A program made the position numbers and the translations under genes. DNA of 5,949 bases from Nitrospirota bacterium. Lineage in GTDB: Bacteria; Nitrospirota; Nitrospiria; Nitrospirales; Nitrospiraceae. Positions within the stretch are counted from its first letter, which is position 1. Each line of letters starts with the position of its first letter. Below the pieces are notes generated by a model, which was given only the letters and a program-made list of their open reading frames with translations, was not told the DNA's origin and did not search any database. The DNA lies in NCBI GenBank assembly GCA_016201805.1, contig JACQCB010000003.1, positions 1 to 5,949 on the forward strand. The letters are read 5' to 3'. Positions 4,851 to 5,949 of the stretch are shown piece after piece.

Positions 4851-5366
4851 ATGGGTTTGGTACAGATCGGGCGGCGTGAAAAAGACGGAGAGTTGGACGT
4901 CATCACGACGACGATCGAGAAAGCCGTCAACTGGGCACGCAAAGGCTCCCTCTGGCCCATGACGTTCGGGCTGGCCTGTTGCGCGATCGAGATGATCGCG
5001 GCGGTGTCCTCACGCTACGACATGGATCGCTTCGGGGCCGGCGTGTTCCGGGCCTCCCCCCGTCAGTCCGACCTGATGATCGTGGCCGGCACGGTCTGCC
5101 GCCGGATGGCGCCCGTCATCAGAAAGATCTACGATCAGATGCCGGAGCCCAAATATGTGATCGCCATGGGGTCCTGCGCGACGTCCGGCAACATCTACGA
5201 CAGCTACAGCGTTGTGCAGGGGGTGGATCGGTTCGTGCCGGTGGACATTTACGTGCCCGGCTGCCCGCCGACCCCGGAGGCGCTGTTCGACGGGGTGTTG
5301 AAGCTGCAGGAACGCATCATGCAAAAGCGCGTGTTCGTGAAGCAGCCAGAACAAGTGAGGATATAA
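4851..5366 (+). CDS. nuoB: NADH-quinone oxidoreductase subunit B (N2 cluster subunit)
   Basis: NuoB carries the terminal 4Fe-4S cluster N2, which hands electrons to quinone in the peripheral arm of complex I. The 171-residue product is full length for the family. The four cluster ligands are present: the adjacent pair C43 C44 (GLACCAIEM), C109 (MGSCATSG) and C138 (YVPGCPPTPEAL). Other family landmarks are RFGAGVFRASPRQSDLMIVAGT (written here as RFGAGVFRA, then SPRQSDLMIVAGT), MAPVIRKIYDQMPEPKYVIA and YSVVQGVDRFVPVDIYVPG. The SGNIYDSYSVVQG part is close to the E. coli style of NuoB rather than the GGGYYHYSYSVVRG style. There is an extra C83 in GTVCRRMAP. ATG 4851 has GAGG 5 bases upstream (4842-4845). 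It sits 93 bp after nuoA and 94 bp before nuoC. Identification is secure. Confidence 0.97.
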   Translation: MGLVQIGRREKDGELDVITTTIEKAVNWARKGSLWPMTFGLACCAIEMIAAVSSRYDMDRFGAGVFRASPRQSDLMIVAGTVCRRMAPVIRKIYDQMPEPKYVIAMGSCATSGNIYDSYSVVQGVDRFVPVDIYVPGCPPTPEALFDGVLKLQERIMQKRVFVKQPEQVRI

Positions 5367-5452
5367 TTTTGAATTTTTAATTGTGAATGTTGAATTACAA
5401 GCCCGAGTCGCCCGTTCCCGAATTCAAAATTAAAAATTCACAATTCAAAATT
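5365..5452. repeat. Imperfect 32-bp AT-rich inverted repeat filling the nuoB-nuoC spacer
   Basis: Arm 5365-5396 and the reverse complement of arm 5421-5452 agree at 27 of 32 positions. Both outer ends are AATTTTGAATT, and the five mismatches are all T/G exchanges that look like shuffled short words (TTTTGAATT, TTTTTAATT, GTGAAT). The 24-base gap is GC-rich. The left arm takes in the last two bases of the nuoB stop codon and the right arm ends one base before the nuoC ribosome binding site, AAGG (5453-5456). Confidence 0.85.
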
Positions 5453-5460
5453 AAGGTCGT

Positions 5461-5949
5461 ATGCATCTGTTAGCCGAGCGCATACAGCAAGAATTCCCCG
5501 AGGGTTTCGCCAAGGCCGTGGAATGGCGCGGCGACCTGGCGGTTACGGTGAAGCGGGAGACGCTGCACGACGTGGCCCGGTTTCTCCACGACGACCCCGC
5601 GATGGATTTCGATTACATCGTGCACGTCAGCTCGGTGGATTGGCCGGACGATGACGAGCGGTTCGAGGTCGTCTGGGAATTTTATTCGATCCGGAAGCGC
5701 CACCGCATCCGGCTGAAGACCCGAGCGCCGGAAGCGGATTGCGCGGTCGATTCTCTCACGGACATTTGGAAGGGCGCCGATTTCATGGAGCGCGAAGTCT
5801 ACGACATGATGGGCATCCGGTTCCGCAATCATCCCGACCTGCGGCGCATCCTCATGCCGGACGACTATGAGGAGGGGTATCCGCTCAGGAAGGATTTCCC
5901 GCTGCGGGGCAAGGGCTGGCGGGACACGTTCGAATTTCTCGATGAGAAA
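5461..5949 (+). CDS. nuoC: NADH-quinone oxidoreductase subunit C, 3' end cut by window edge
   Basis: NuoC (the 30-kDa subunit) is part of the peripheral arm of complex I, next to NuoD and NuoB near the quinone site. The frame stays open from ATG 5461 to the right edge, 163 codons. The first ~100 residues are the usual variable alpha/beta part (FDYIVHVSSVDW at 50-61). The signature block follows: MEREVYDMMGIRF (109-121), HPDLRRILMPDDY (124-136) and GYPLRKDFPLRG (139-150). AAGG (5453-5456) lies 4 bases before the ATG. Separate NuoC proteins are often about 150-220 residues, so the gene is probably near its end here, but a NuoC-NuoD fusion cannot be excluded. Identification is secure; the C-terminus is not seen. 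Confidence 0.94.
   Translation, partial: MHLLAERIQQEFPEGFAKAVEWRGDLAVTVKRETLHDVARFLHDDPAMDFDYIVHVSSVDWPDDDERFEVVWEFYSIRKRHRIRLKTRAPEADCAVDSLTDIWKGADFMEREVYDMMGIRFRNHPDLRRILMPDDYEEGYPLRKDFPLRGKGWRDTFEFLDEK

Noticed and set aside
5010..5832. Minus-strand open frames opposite nuoB and nuoC
   Set aside because: They are antisense to strongly conserved complex I genes and are explained by codon bias.

Overview
The window looks like chromosomal DNA of a GC-rich Gram-negative bacterium. The visible signs are a NADH dehydrogenase (complex I) operon beginning nuoA-nuoB-nuoC, exported envelope proteins with cleavable-type signal peptides, and an OmpA/MotB-type peptidoglycan-binding domain. A Nitrospira-like (Nitrospirota) source is my best guess from overall gene style; it is inference and no marker here proves it.

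Layout. On the minus strand, positions 1-1497 hold the first 499 codons of a primosomal protein N' (PriA) homologue that runs off the left edge. Upstream of it, on the same strand, is an envelope protein (1617-3173) with a signal peptide, two repeated beta-rich modules, an OmpA_C-like domain and an unusual proline-rich tail. Positions 3174-3335 form a divergent promoter region with an alternating array of ACAGGC half-sites. On the plus strand, 3336-3854 encodes a small secreted protein of unknown function. It is followed, after a strong ribosome binding site, by a small gene (3912-4138) whose reading frame is broken by an exact 35-bp tandem duplication. After about 235 bp of non-coding DNA with a plausible promoter come nuoA (4374-4757), nuoB (4851-5366) and the first 163 codons of nuoC (5461 to the right edge).

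How they work together. NuoA, NuoB and NuoC are neighbouring parts of one respiratory enzyme: NuoA is a membrane subunit beside the quinone site, NuoB carries the terminal N2 iron-sulfur cluster, and NuoC is a peripheral-arm subunit. The spacers nuoA-nuoB and nuoB-nuoC (about 93 bp each) are unusually long for this operon. Each is filled by an imperfect inverted repeat of low-complexity words, a different word family in each. The left-hand genes are not obviously linked to respiration.

The points most worth attention are the PriA homologue, which keeps the family fold signatures but has lost recognisable Walker A and DEEH (Walker B) motifs; the 35-bp duplication that flips the frame of the small gene; the half-site array in the divergent promoter; and the paired repeats in the nuo spacers. 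I found no RNA gene, CRISPR array or insertion sequence.
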